Below are positions 17,344-25,691 of a DNA stretch of 64,000 nt, in pieces. The DNA lies in assembly GCA_001725415.1 (NCBI GenBank), contig MEGH01000006.1, positions 25,022 through 89,021 on the forward strand. The letters run 5' to 3'. The stretch is from Pseudonocardia sp. SCN 73-27 (lineage in GTDB: Bacteria > Actinomycetota > Actinomycetes > Mycobacteriales > Pseudonocardiaceae). Each line of letters opens with the position of its first letter. Within the stretch, counting starts at the first letter, position 1. A program made the translations under genes and the position numbers. The notes beneath the pieces were generated by a model. The model was not told the origin of the DNA and ran no database searches. It saw only the letters and a list, made by a program, of their open reading frames with translations.

Positions 17344-17397
17344 TCAGGCGGCGACGGGAACCGGAATCCGGTACCCGTAGAAAAATCGCTGCGCCAT
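17344..17397 (-). CDS. Phe/Tyr-rich leader peptide of the chorismate mutase attenuator
   Basis: A 17-residue open frame, MAQRFFYGYRIPVPVAA, starts at ATG 17397 and ends at TGA 17344, 85 bases before the chorismate mutase ATG. Residues 5-9 are FFYGY, the end products of the pathway. The codons after FFYGY overlap a hairpin (17355-17377) whose 3' arm can alternatively pair with the terminator's 5' arm. This is the classical arrangement of ribosome-mediated attenuation: stalling at scarce Phe or Tyr tRNA frees the antiterminator. An aromatic attenuator before chorismate mutase has been reported in Corynebacterium glutamicum, as I recall. Confidence 0.75.
   Translation of the reverse strand: MAQRFFYGYRIPVPVAA
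17352..17377 (-). promoter_or_regulatory. Pause hairpin and antiterminator strand of the aromatic attenuator
   Basis: In the RNA, CGGGTACCGG and CCGGTTCCCG form the 1:2 hairpin (17355-17377) inside the leader peptide codons. The strand ATTCCGG...GTCG (17367-17352) is complementary to CGAC...CCGGAGT (17331-17318) over 7 plus 4 pairs with one G-U, forming a 2:3 antiterminator that excludes the terminator. Confidence 0.6.
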
Positions 17398-17456
17398 CGA
17401 CACGTCGGCGAGTGTGCCACACCGGCGCCGCGGCGCGCATCGTCGTACCCCGCCGG

Positions 17457-17462
17457 TACCGT
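17457..17462 (+). promoter_or_regulatory. Possible -10 element for uvrD1
   Basis: TACCGT, a TAnnnT match, lies 10 bases before the uvrD1 ATG, so the transcript would have almost no leader. No Shine-Dalgarno is seen. Confidence 0.35.
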
Positions 17463-17472
17463 GTTCGACACG

Positions 17473-19875
17473 ATGAGCGCGCTGTTCGAACTGCCTTCCA
17501 GCAACCCCGCCCGCCCCACCACCGAGCGGGGGAAGAAGCTGCTCGAGGGGCTCAACCCCCGTCAGGTGGAGGCGGTCACCCATGCCGGGTCGCCGCTGCT
17601 GATCGTCGCGGGTGCGGGCTCGGGCAAGACGCGGGTGCTCACGCACCGGATCGCGTGGCTGCTGGCGGAGCGGCACGTCCACCCCGGCGAGATCATGTCG
17701 ATCACGTTCACCAACAAGGCCGCGGCCGAGATGAAGGAACGTGTCGACGGGCTGGTGGGCCGCCGGGCCAACGCAATGTGGGTGTCGACGTTCCACTCCA
17801 TGTGCGTGCGCATCCTGCGCCGCGAGGCCAAACACCTGGGGGTGCGCAGCGCCTTCTCGGTGTACGACGCGGACGACTCGCGCCGCCTCGTCGGCATCGT
17901 GGCGCGCGACCTGGAGCTCGACCCCAAGAAGTTCGCCGCCCGTGGGCTGGCCGCGCACATCTCGAACCTGAAGAACGAGCTGCTCTCGGCCGACGACGCC
18001 GCCGAGCGCGCCGGCAACGACTTCGAGCGCCGGGTCGCGGAGGTCTACGTCGGCTACCAGTCGCGGCTGCGGCAGGCCAATGCGTTCGACTTCGACGACC
18101 TGATCATGGAGACGGTGTCGCTGCTGTCGCGGCTGCCCGCCGTCGCGGAGTACTACCGGCGCCGGTTCCGCCACGTCCTGGTCGACGAGTACCAGGACAC
18201 CAACAAGGCGCAGTACGAGCTGGTGCGCCGGCTGGTGGAGCCGGCCACGGCGGGGGCGAAGCCGGCGGAGCTGTGCGTCGTCGGCGACTCCGACCAGTCG
18301 ATCTACGCGTTCCGCGGCGCGAACATCCGCAACATCATCGAGTTCGAGCAGGACTTCCCCGACGCGCGGACGATCCTGCTGGAGCAGAACTACCGGTCGA
18401 CGCAGACGATCCTGTCGGCGGCCAACGCGGTGATCGCGCGCAACGCGAACCGTCGCGACAAGCGGCTGTGGTCGGACCAGGGCGACGGCGAGAAGGTCGT
18501 CGGCTACGTCGCCGACAACGAGCACGACGAGGCGTCGTTCGTCGCGAACGAGATCGACCGGCTGGTCGACTCTGGGGAGTTCCGCAACAGCGACGTGGCG
18601 GTCTTCTACCGCACCAACGCGCAGTCGCGTGTGTTCGAGGACGTGTTCCTGCGGGTCGGGCTGCCGTACAAGGTCGTCGGCGGGGTGCGGTTCTACGAGC
18701 GGCGCGAGATCCGCGACGCGCTGGCCTACCTGCGGGTGCTGTCCAACCCGGAGGACACGGTCAGCCTGCGGCGCATCCTCAACGTGCCCAAGCGTGGCAT
18801 CGGCGACCGGGCGGAGTCGCTGGTCGCGGAGTACGCGGAGCGGCACCGCACGTCGTTCTCGCGGGCGTTGCGGGTCGCGGCCGAACAGCCGGAGGAGCTC
18901 CCGGCGCTGGCCACGCGGTCGCAGCGCAACATCGCCGACTTCCAGCGGATGCTCGACGAGCTGCGCGAGCTGGTCGAGCGCGGCGACGACACGGCCGAGG
19001 TCCTGGAGGCCGTGTACGGGCGCACCGGCTACGTCTCCGAGCTGGAGGCGAGCGACGACCCGCAGGACGGCTCCCGGCTGGAGAACCTCGCCGAGCTGGT
19101 CACGGTCGCGCGCGAGTTCGCGGGCGACGCGGCGGTGGCCGACCTGCTCGACGGCGGCTCCTCCGATCCCGACGGCACCGTCATCGGCTCCGGTGAGCTG
19201 GCGCTCGACACCGACGACACCAACGTCGGCGCCCCGCCGCCCGGATCGCTCGCGGCGTTCCTGGAGCGGGTGGCCCTGGTGGCCGACGCCGACTCCATCC
19301 CCGACGACGACTCGGGCATGGTCACGCTGATGACCCTGCACACGGCCAAGGGCCTGGAGTTCCCGGTCGTGTTCCTCACCGGCTGGGAGGACGGCGTCTT
19401 CCCGCACATGCGCGCGCTGGGCGACCCGGCGGAGCTGGCGGAGGAGCGGCGGTTGGCCTACGTGGGCATCACGCGGGCGCAGCAGCGGCTGTTCCTGTCG
19501 CGGGCGATCGTGCGCACCGCGTTCGGCCAGCCGAGCGTCAACCCGGCGTCGCGGTTCCTCGACGAGGTGCCGGCCGAGCTGGTCGACTGGCGTCGTGAGG
19601 AGGCGCAGCGGCCGTCGGCACCGGTGGGGCGCTTCGGGTTCGGCCGCCGCCCGAACGCGACCGACCGCGGTGACTGGCGGGTGCCGGAGCGCAAGCTCAA
19701 CACGGCGACGATCAGCCTCGACGTGGGCGACCGGGTCAACCACGACAAGTACGGGCTGGGCACGGTCATCTCCTCCGACGGTGCGGGCGCGCGGGCCACG
19801 GTGACGATCGACTTCGGCAGCGCCGGCACGGTGCGGCTGATGCTGATCGGCGGGGTCCCGCTCCAGAAGCTCTGA
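17473..19875 (+). CDS. uvrD1: ATP-dependent DNA helicase UvrD1/PcrA
   Basis: An 800-residue superfamily 1A helicase working 3' to 5' in nucleotide excision repair and at stalled forks. All motifs are visible: Q motif LNPRQVEAV, Walker A AGAGSGKT near residue 46-53, motif II DEYQDTN, motif III GDSDQSIYAFRGA, motif IV QNYRST, motif V LHTAKGLEFP and motif VI VGITRAQQRLFLS. The C-terminal VGDRVNHDKYGLGTV is the Tudor-like fold that binds RNA polymerase or Ku in homologues. ATG 17473 (MSALFELP) is chosen; earlier in-frame codons run into the chorismate mutase leader. Divergent chorismate mutase and the following M23 peptidase gene keep mycobacterial order. Confidence 0.96.
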   Translation: MSALFELPSSNPARPTTERGKKLLEGLNPRQVEAVTHAGSPLLIVAGAGSGKTRVLTHRIAWLLAERHVHPGEIMSITFTNKAAAEMKERVDGLVGRRANAMWVSTFHSMCVRILRREAKHLGVRSAFSVYDADDSRRLVGIVARDLELDPKKFAARGLAAHISNLKNELLSADDAAERAGNDFERRVAEVYVGYQSRLRQANAFDFDDLIMETVSLLSRLPAVAEYYRRRFRHVLVDEYQDTNKAQYELVRRLVEPATAGAKPAELCVVGDSDQSIYAFRGANIRNIIEFEQDFPDARTILLEQNYRSTQTILSAANAVIARNANRRDKRLWSDQGDGEKVVGYVADNEHDEASFVANEIDRLVDSGEFRNSDVAVFYRTNAQSRVFEDVFLRVGLPYKVVGGVRFYERREIRDALAYLRVLSNPEDTVSLRRILNVPKRGIGDRAESLVAEYAERHRTSFSRALRVAAEQPEELPALATRSQRNIADFQRMLDELRELVERGDDTAEVLEAVYGRTGYVSELEASDDPQDGSRLENLAELVTVAREFAGDAAVADLLDGGSSDPDGTVIGSGELALDTDDTNVGAPPPGSLAAFLERVALVADADSIPDDDSGMVTLMTLHTAKGLEFPVVFLTGWEDGVFPHMRALGDPAELAEERRLAYVGITRAQQRLFLSRAIVRTAFGQPSVNPASRFLDEVPAELVDWRREEAQRPSAPVGRFGFGRRPNATDRGDWRVPERKLNTATISLDVGDRVNHDKYGLGTVISSDGAGARATVTIDFGSAGTVRLMLIGGVPLQKL

Positions 19876-19953
19876 CCGCTCAGTTCCGGCCGGCTGCGTC
19901 GTCAGTACTCCCGGAGGCGGCTCAGAGGGGTCGTCCCGGGACGAGGAGCCTGC

Positions 19954-20430
19954 ATGTCCGACGAGACGATGACCGCCGCCCTGACCGTCGACGCGCCCGT
20001 CGACGCCGTGTTCGCCGTGCTGGCCGATCCTGCGGCCCACGCGGCGATCGACGGCACCGGCTGGGTCCGCGAGCCGATCGACCGGGCGCCGCTCACCGAG
20101 GAGGGCCAGGTCTTCCGGGTGCACATGTTCCACACCAACCATCCCGACGGCGACTACCTGATGGCGAACCAGGTGAACGTCATCGACGCGCCGCGCGCGA
20201 TCGGCTGGCGGCCCGGGCAGGAGGGCGAGCGCGGCCTCGAGTTCGGCGGTTGGACCTGGCGCTACGACCTGACGCCCGCGGGGTCGGGGACCGAGATCGT
20301 GCTGACCTACGACTGGGCGCAGGTGCCGCCGGCGATCCGGGAGTTCATCTCGTTCCCGCCGTTCGGGCCGGAGCACCTGACGAACTCGCTGCAGCACCTG
20401 GGGGAGCTGGCCGGGAAACCTGCCGCGTAG
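19954..20430 (+). CDS. SRPBCC (polyketide cyclase-like) protein
   Basis: A 158-residue START-like protein: first strand MTAALTVDAPVDAVFAVLADP with the usual helix, a central GWTWRYDLTPAGSGTEIVLTYDW, and a C-terminal long helix (EHLTNSLQHLGELAG). These domains bind hydrophobic ligands; no catalytic residues can be named. An ACGAGGAG site precedes ATG 19954. It converges tail to tail with the M23 peptidase gene with only three bases between, so no independent terminator is present. It is the one gene that departs from the mycobacterial order here. Confidence 0.8.
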   Translation: MSDETMTAALTVDAPVDAVFAVLADPAAHAAIDGTGWVREPIDRAPLTEEGQVFRVHMFHTNHPDGDYLMANQVNVIDAPRAIGWRPGQEGERGLEFGGWTWRYDLTPAGSGTEIVLTYDWAQVPPAIREFISFPPFGPEHLTNSLQHLGELAGKPAA

Positions 20431-20433
20431 CCC

Positions 20434-21384
20434 TCAGTCGTGCGAGGGGCCGTCGTCGCCGGTGCCGGGGATGACGATCCCGCGCGCGGCGAGCCACGGG
20501 ATCGGGTTGATCTTCTGCCCGCCCGGGGTCCAGATCTCGAAGTGCAGGTGCGGGCCGGTCGACTGGCCGCGGTTGCCCATCTCGGCGATCTTCTCGCCGG
20601 CGGTGACCTTCTCGCCGACCGTGACCAGGCTGCGGTTGATGTGGCCGTAGACGCTGTGCGAGCCGTCGGGGTGCTGCAGCACGACCCACATGCCGAAGCC
20701 GCTGGCCGGGCCGGACTCGGTGACGACGCCGTCGGTGACCGCGTAGATCGGGGTACCGATGCTGTTGGCCAGGTCGATGCCGTAGTGCGTGACGCCCCAG
20801 CGGGCGCCGAAGCCCGAGGTGAAGCGGCCCGTGGTGGGCAGGACGTAGGCAGCGCCCTGGAACAGCACGCCCTGCGGGGCGCCGGCGGCGAGCGCCTGGC
20901 GCAGCACGTTGGCCTGCTGGGCGATCTTGGCGCCGATGTCGACGGCCTTGGTCAGGTTCGCGACGTCGACGTCCTCGCCCGGGTCGAGCGAGTCGACCGG
21001 CTGGGATGTGCGCAGCTGGCTCGCACCGATGGCGGGCTGCGCCGGAGCCGGGCCGGTGTCGTCGGGGAGGGCCTCGGTGGTTGTCGAGACCGGGATCATC
21101 GCGTTGGTCGAGAGGTTCGCGTACGGCTCGTCGACCGGGTGGCTCTGGCCCCAGAGGGAGGCGAGCGACTGTCCTGCGGCCACGAGCGCTCCGGCCGCCG
21201 CGAAGGCGACCGTCGCACGTCCACGGACGTGCGCAGGCGGTGGTGCCGGAAGCCGGTGTCCACCCCGGGCGTCACGCCCACGGTTGTGCGGGCGTACGTC
21301 GGGATGGTCCTGGTCGGCGCCGCGTGGGGAGCGGTGGCGCGACAAGAACTGCCCTTCTCGATGCGATGAGGCAGTCCGTTCCAC
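20434..21384 (-). CDS. M23-family peptidoglycan endopeptidase (LytM domain)
   Basis: A 316-residue membrane-anchored metallopeptidase. A 50-residue basic cytoplasmic head precedes a transmembrane helix (about 57-75), a Pro/Thr-rich linker, and a short helical segment. The LytM domain (about 195-305) has the zinc ligands in THYGIDLA and HLHFE plus SVYGH. It should cut peptide stems of the wall or act as a regulator of amidases. It corresponds in position to Rv0950c, between uvrD1 and sucC. The GTG start at 21384 is uncertain because no ribosome site is visible; a shorter head is possible. Confidence 0.88.
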   Translation of the reverse strand: MERTASSHREGQFLSRHRSPRGADQDHPDVRPHNRGRDARGGHRLPAPPPAHVRGRATVAFAAAGALVAAGQSLASLWGQSHPVDEPYANLSTNAMIPVSTTTEALPDDTGPAPAQPAIGASQLRTSQPVDSLDPGEDVDVANLTKAVDIGAKIAQQANVLRQALAAGAPQGVLFQGAAYVLPTTGRFTSGFGARWGVTHYGIDLANSIGTPIYAVTDGVVTESGPASGFGMWVVLQHPDGSHSVYGHINRSLVTVGEKVTAGEKIAEMGNRGQSTGPHLHFEIWTPGGQKINPIPWLAARGIVIPGTGDDGPSHD

Positions 21385-21548
21385 GGTGGGGCGTCAGGGC
21401 GGGTTGGGGAGACCCTCGGCGGGCCGGTTCGGGGCCGGTCCGTCACCTGTCGTGACCCGTCCGTGATCCGGACCCGGCGAAGGTAGCGGGCTCCGCGGCG
21501 GGGTGGCAAATCCCTCGGGGGCGTGTGCGCAGATACACCTGGACGTGG

Positions 21549-22502
21549 TCAGGCGGGCGAGGACTCGTCACGCAGCGTCGCGGATCCGGTCCTGCGAGTG
21601 CGCGACCTGCGCGTGAAGTGATCAGTCGGAGCATCCATGCGTGCGAGTGCTGTGGCGACCCAGTGGACGGTCCGCGCGTCGATCGGCAGCGATAGGTGAC
21701 CCACGTCACGTAGCTCGAGCTCGTCGACGACCAGATCCGAGTGGACCAATCGGGCATTCCGTTGTGGCACGACCATTTCGTCCATCCGGCTCCAGACGAC
21801 CAGGAACCGCGTACTGCAGTGCGGCGCCGGCTCCGCGAGCTCGGTGAGGACCGGCGAACCCGGCCGCAGCTGGCGCGCGAGCGGCGTCGGCATCAGGTAT
21901 GCGGTGGCCGTCCCGGTGTGCGGACTGCCCAGCGTCACCAGCGTGTCGACGGCCTCGTCGCCGCCCATCCGTTGCACGTAGTAGCGGGCGATCATGCCGC
22001 CGAGCGAATGCCCGACGATGTGCACCTTCTCCGCACCCGTCGTCTCCCGGATCTCCTCGACGGCCCGCCGCAGGTCCCGTGCGGCGTCGCGCAGGTCGCC
22101 GGTGAGGATGCCGTAGTTCACCGCGTGCACCCGGCCGAAACCGCGGCGGCGCAACGCCCGACCGAACACGCTGAACACCGACCGGTTGTCCATGATCCCG
22201 TGCACCAGCAGGATCGGCGTCCCCGCAGCGGTCACGTCCGACACCACGAGGCTGCGGCTGCGCGGCGGCATCACGTCGGTGCGGTAGTGGTCGGGATCGC
22301 GCACCGACTCCGCGAGCAGCCCCAGCGGGTAACTCGCGGCGTGCACGGCCAGCCACGCGCCCTCCAGCGCGACACCGCGCAGACCCGCAGGGGACCCGAA
22401 CGTGCGGACCGCGTACTCGGCGGCGCGGCCCGCCTCACGCGCGAGCGACCGCGCCCCGCCTGCCGCCGTGGCCAGGCAGGCCAGAGCATCCGTGGCCGCC
22501 AT
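21549..22502 (-). CDS. Alpha/beta-hydrolase, triacylglycerol lipase-like
   Basis: A 317-residue hydrolase with a helical N-terminal extension of about 90 residues, then the lipase core: ILLVHGIMDN (oxyanion strand), nucleophile elbow HIVGHSLGGMIA, acid Asp in WSRMDEMVVP, and His in RDVGHLSLPID. These fit the PF01674/PF12697 lipase group. No signal peptide is clear, so it may be cytoplasmic or membrane-associated. ATG 22502 is preferred over a TTG two codons earlier. The natural substrate is unknown. Confidence 0.85.
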   Translation of the reverse strand: MAATDALACLATAAGGARSLAREAGRAAEYAVRTFGSPAGLRGVALEGAWLAVHAASYPLGLLAESVRDPDHYRTDVMPPRSRSLVVSDVTAAGTPILLVHGIMDNRSVFSVFGRALRRRGFGRVHAVNYGILTGDLRDAARDLRRAVEEIRETTGAEKVHIVGHSLGGMIARYYVQRMGGDEAVDTLVTLGSPHTGTATAYLMPTPLARQLRPGSPVLTELAEPAPHCSTRFLVVWSRMDEMVVPQRNARLVHSDLVVDELELRDVGHLSLPIDARTVHWVATALARMDAPTDHFTRRSRTRRTGSATLRDESSPA

Positions 22503-22643
22503 GGACAAACGGTAGGTCAGGACCTCGGTTCCTGCCCATCCTGGACATCCGGACGCGCTGCCGCGTCACCCGGTGTGAGCAGCCCCACCGGCATGGTGAC
22601 CGGCCTCACCGGGCCAGGTCAGGGCGGGTGCGCCGACCGTCGC

Positions 22644-22649
22644 TAGGGT
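22644..22649 (+). promoter_or_regulatory. Possible -10 element for the sucCD operon
   Basis: TAGGGT fits TAnnnT and would give a 5' leader of about 100 bases before the sucC GTG. Confidence 0.35.
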
Positions 22650-22755
22650 CCTTGGGCGGAGAGCACGGTCGAGTCCGGTGGTCGACGGCGGAGACGCGTC
22701 CGATCACGCGCCCGCGGCCGCCTTGGCACACCGGAGTGATCAGGAGAAGAGCCGA

Positions 22756-23925
22756 GTGGACCTGTACGAGTACCAGGCGAAGGACCTCTTCGCCGCACAC
22801 GGAGTCCCGGTCCTGCCGGGCCGGACCGTCGAGACCGCGGACGACGCGGCCGCGGCCGCCGCCGAGCTGGGCACCGCCGTCGTCGTGAAGGCGCAGGTGA
22901 AGACGGGCGGCCGCGGCAAGGCGGGCGGCGTCAAGCTCGCCGAGAGCGCCGACGAGGCGAAGGAGAAGGCTGGTGCCATCCTGGGGATGGACATCAAGGG
23001 CCACACCGTCCACCGCGTCCTGGTGACCACCGCCAGCGACATCAGCGAGGAGTACTACTTCTCGTTCCTGCTCGACCGGTCCAACCGCACCTTCCTGGCC
23101 ATGTGCTCGGCCGAGGGCGGCATGGAGATCGAGCAGCTCGCAGTCGAGCGTCCCGACGCGCTCGCGCGCATCCCCGTCGACGCCATCGCCGGCGTCGACA
23201 AGGCGAAGGCCGACGAGATCGTCGCCGCGGGCAAGATCCCCGCCGCGGTCGCCGACGAGGCCGCGCAGGTCATCGTCAAGCTCTGGGAGACCTTCGTCTC
23301 CGAGGACGCGACACTGGTCGAGGTCAACCCGCTGGTCCGCGACCCGCAGGACAAGGTGATCGCGCTCGACGGCAAGGTCACCCTCGACGAGAACGCCGGC
23401 TTCCGCCACCCCGACCACGCCGCACTGGTCGACGAGCGCACCGAGAACGCGCTCGAGGCCAAGGCGAAGGCCAAGGGCCTCAACTACGTCAAGCTCGACG
23501 ACGGCCAGGTCGGCATCATCGGCAACGGCGCGGGCCTGGTCATGTCCACGCTCGACGTCGTGGCCTACGCGGGGGAGAAGCACGGCGGGGTCAAGCCGGC
23601 CAACTTCCTCGACATCGGTGGCGGCGCCTCGGCCCAGGTCATGGCCGACGGTCTCGACGTCATCCTCGGCGACCCCGACGTCAAGAGCGTGTTCGTCAAC
23701 GTCTTCGGCGGCATCACCGCGTGCGACGCCGTCGCCGACGGCATCGTCGAGGCGCTGAAGATCCTGGGCGACGCCGCCACCAAGCCGCTGGTCGTGCGGC
23801 TCGACGGCAACAACGTCGTCGAGGGACGCCGGATCCTCGACGAGGCCAACCACCCGCTGGTCACGCAGGTGGACACGATGGACAACGCGGCCGACAAGGC
23901 CGCCCAGCTGGCGGCGGGTGCCTGA
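22756..23925 (+). CDS. sucC: Succinyl-CoA synthetase beta subunit (ADP/GDP-forming)
   Basis: A 389-residue subunit with an N-terminal ATP-grasp domain (start [22 protein letters not shown], nucleotide motif [16 protein letters not shown]) and a C-terminal CoA-ligase domain ([26 protein letters not shown]). With SucD it makes ATP or GTP from succinyl-CoA in the TCA cycle. GTG 22756 has a CAGGAGA site 9 bases upstream and gives the universal N-terminus. sucD starts one base after its stop. The pair is bounded by a strong terminator. Confidence 0.97.
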   Translation: MDLYEYQAKDLFAAHGVPVLPGRTVETADDAAAAAAELGTAVVVKAQVKTGGRGKAGGVKLAESADEAKEKAGAILGMDIKGHTVHRVLVTTASDISEEYYFSFLLDRSNRTFLAMCSAEGGMEIEQLAVERPDALARIPVDAIAGVDKAKADEIVAAGKIPAAVADEAAQVIVKLWETFVSEDATLVEVNPLVRDPQDKVIALDGKVTLDENAGFRHPDHAALVDERTENALEAKAKAKGLNYVKLDDGQVGIIGNGAGLVMSTLDVVAYAGEKHGGVKPANFLDIGGGASAQVMADGLDVILGDPDVKSVFVNVFGGITACDAVADGIVEALKILGDAATKPLVVRLDGNNVVEGRRILDEANHPLVTQVDTMDNAADKAAQLAAGA

Positions 23926-23926
23926 C

Positions 23927-24814
23927 ATGTCGATCTTCCTCAACGAGAACAGCAAGGTCATCGTCCAGGGCATCACCGGCGGCGAGGGCACCAAGCACGC
24001 CACCAAGATGCTGGCGGCCGGCACCGACATCGTCGGCGGTGTCAACGCCCGCAAGGCCGGCACCACCGTCACCATCGGCGGCAAGGACCTCACGGTCTTC
24101 GGCACCGTCGAGGAGGCGATGAAGGAGACCGGCGCCGACGTCAGCGTCGTCTTCGTGCCGCCGAAGTTCGCCAAGGACGCCGTCATCGAGGCGATCGACG
24201 CCGAGATCCCGCTCGCCGTCGTCATCACCGAGGGCATCCCGGTGCACGACTCCGCCTACTTCTGGGCGCACGCCGTCGCCAAGGGCAACAAGACGCGCAT
24301 CATCGGCCCGAACTGCCCCGGCATCATCAGCCCCGGCAAGTCCAACGCCGGCATCATCCCCGCCGACATCGCGGGTCCGGGCAAGATCGGGCTCGTCTCG
24401 AAGTCGGGCACGCTGACCTACCAGATGATGTACGAGCTGCGCGAGATCGGCTTCTCGACCGCGATCGGCATCGGCGGCGACCCCGTCATCGGCACCACGC
24501 ACATCGACGCCCTCGAGGCGTTCGAGGCCGACCCCGAGACCGCCGCCATCGTCATGATCGGCGAGATCGGCGGCGACGCCGAGGAACGGGCCGCGGCCTT
24601 CATCGAGGCCAACGTCAGCAAGCCGGTCGTCGGCTACGTCGCGGGCTTCACCGCCCCCGAGGGCAAGACCATGGGCCACGCCGGCGCCATCGTCTCCGGC
24701 TCCGCGGGCACCGCCCAGGCCAAGAAGGAGGCCCTCGAGGCCGCCGGGGTCAAGGTCGGCAAGACGCCGTCCGAGACCGCCGCCCTGATGCGCGAGATCA
24801 TCGCCGGACTCTGA
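23927..24814 (+). CDS. sucD: Succinyl-CoA synthetase alpha subunit
   Basis: A 295-residue subunit with the CoA-binding Rossmann domain ([27 protein letters not shown]), the [14 protein letters not shown] motif and the phosphohistidine loop [12 protein letters not shown] near residue 250. It transfers the phosphoryl group between succinyl phosphate and nucleotide bound by SucC. ATG 23927 is preferred; a GTG at 23918 overlapping the sucC stop would add three residues. Confidence 0.97.
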   Translation: MSIFLNENSKVIVQGITGGEGTKHATKMLAAGTDIVGGVNARKAGTTVTIGGKDLTVFGTVEEAMKETGADVSVVFVPPKFAKDAVIEAIDAEIPLAVVITEGIPVHDSAYFWAHAVAKGNKTRIIGPNCPGIISPGKSNAGIIPADIAGPGKIGLVSKSGTLTYQMMYELREIGFSTAIGIGGDPVIGTTHIDALEAFEADPETAAIVMIGEIGGDAEERAAAFIEANVSKPVVGYVAGFTAPEGKTMGHAGAIVSGSAGTAQAKKEALEAAGVKVGKTPSETAALMREIIAGL

Positions 24815-24819
24815 TCGTG

Positions 24820-24857
24820 CAGTGCGGTGGCCCGCCAGACGGCGGGTCACCGCACTG
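24820..24857 (+). terminator. Terminator of sucCD
   Basis: CAGTGCGGTG plus GCCCGCC pair with GGCGGGT plus CACCGCACTG around a 4-base loop, a 17-bp stem with one G-T pair. It is followed by ggtta rather than a T-run. Confidence 0.85.
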
Positions 24858-24921
24858 GGTTACCGTCGGCCCGGTCGGAGGACGACGCGCGGCCCGGGGG
24901 TCGCGTGACGAGGGGAAGTCG

Positions 24922-25632
24922 ATGTCTGCACAGACCGAGGCACAGGCCGGCAAGACGCTCGAGGGCCCGGCACGGTTCGTCGCGATGGGCGTCGGCGCCC
25001 TCGGGATCGTCGTCTACCTCTGCTCGTTCTCCAGCGCGATCTTCCTGTACCTCACGCAGGGCCAGCAGATGCTGATGATCGGCGGGCTGCTCGTCGCCGC
25101 CGGCCTCATCCGCCGCTCGCTCGTCCTCCCCGGCGCGATCGTCGCCCTCGTCGGCGGCCTCGCCGTCCTCCAGGGCTCGCTCGCCGCGTCGTCCGCCGCC
25201 TCGGCGCTGTCCGGCGGGTTCGGCTCGTCCAGCGCCTCGTTGCCGACGATCGTCATCGTCGTCATGATCCTGGCGCTGCTCGAAGCAGCAGGCGCCGTCG
25301 TCGTCGTGCTCATGGAGCTGGGCGTCATCAAACCCCCGGCCCCCAAGCCGCCCGCCGGCTACGGTCCGCCCCCCGGCTACGGCCAGCCCTACCAGGGTGG
25401 ATACATGCAGCAGCCGCCGCCCGGCTACGGCGCCCAGCAGCAGCCGCCCAACTACGGCCAGCCGACCGGCCCGCCGGCCTCGCCCTACGTGCAGTCGCCG
25501 TCGTACGGGGCGCACGGCTGGGGTGGCCCGACCACCGGTCAGCAGCCCGCTGCGCAGCCCCCGGGCGACTCCACGCAGACCATCCACACCAGCAGCACCG
25601 GCGAGCAGCAGCCCCCCACGCAGCAACAATGA
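24922..25632 (+). CDS. DUF5336 membrane protein (Rv0954-like)
   Basis: A 236-residue protein: four hydrophobic helices in the first 135 residues (GALGIVVYLCSFSSAIFLYL, then about 53-70, 74-90, 108-134) and a cytoplasmic or surface tail rich in Pro, Gly, Tyr and Gln (repeated PPGYG, QPPNYGQ). It matches DUF5336; Rv0954 of M. tuberculosis has been placed in the cell-division complex (recalled). Here as there it stands just before perM, so both may act at the divisome. ATG 24922 has a GAGGGGA site; upstream in-frame codons overlap the sucCD terminator. Confidence 0.82.
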   Translation: MSAQTEAQAGKTLEGPARFVAMGVGALGIVVYLCSFSSAIFLYLTQGQQMLMIGGLLVAAGLIRRSLVLPGAIVALVGGLAVLQGSLAASSAASALSGGFGSSSASLPTIVIVVMILALLEAAGAVVVVLMELGVIKPPAPKPPAGYGPPPGYGQPYQGGYMQQPPPGYGAQQQPPNYGQPTGPPASPYVQSPSYGAHGWGGPTTGQQPAAQPPGDSTQTIHTSSTGEQQPPTQQQ

Positions 25633-25691
25633 GGTGTGGCGCCACCGTCCTCGCCCGGCGTGCCTGACCCGAACGGGCCGCCCGCGCTGAG

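Noticed and set aside
17344-20397. A 1017-residue minus-strand frame opposite uvrD1
   Set aside because: Antisense artefact of GC-rich codons. Only its last 17 codons, the aromatic leader peptide, are supported by context.
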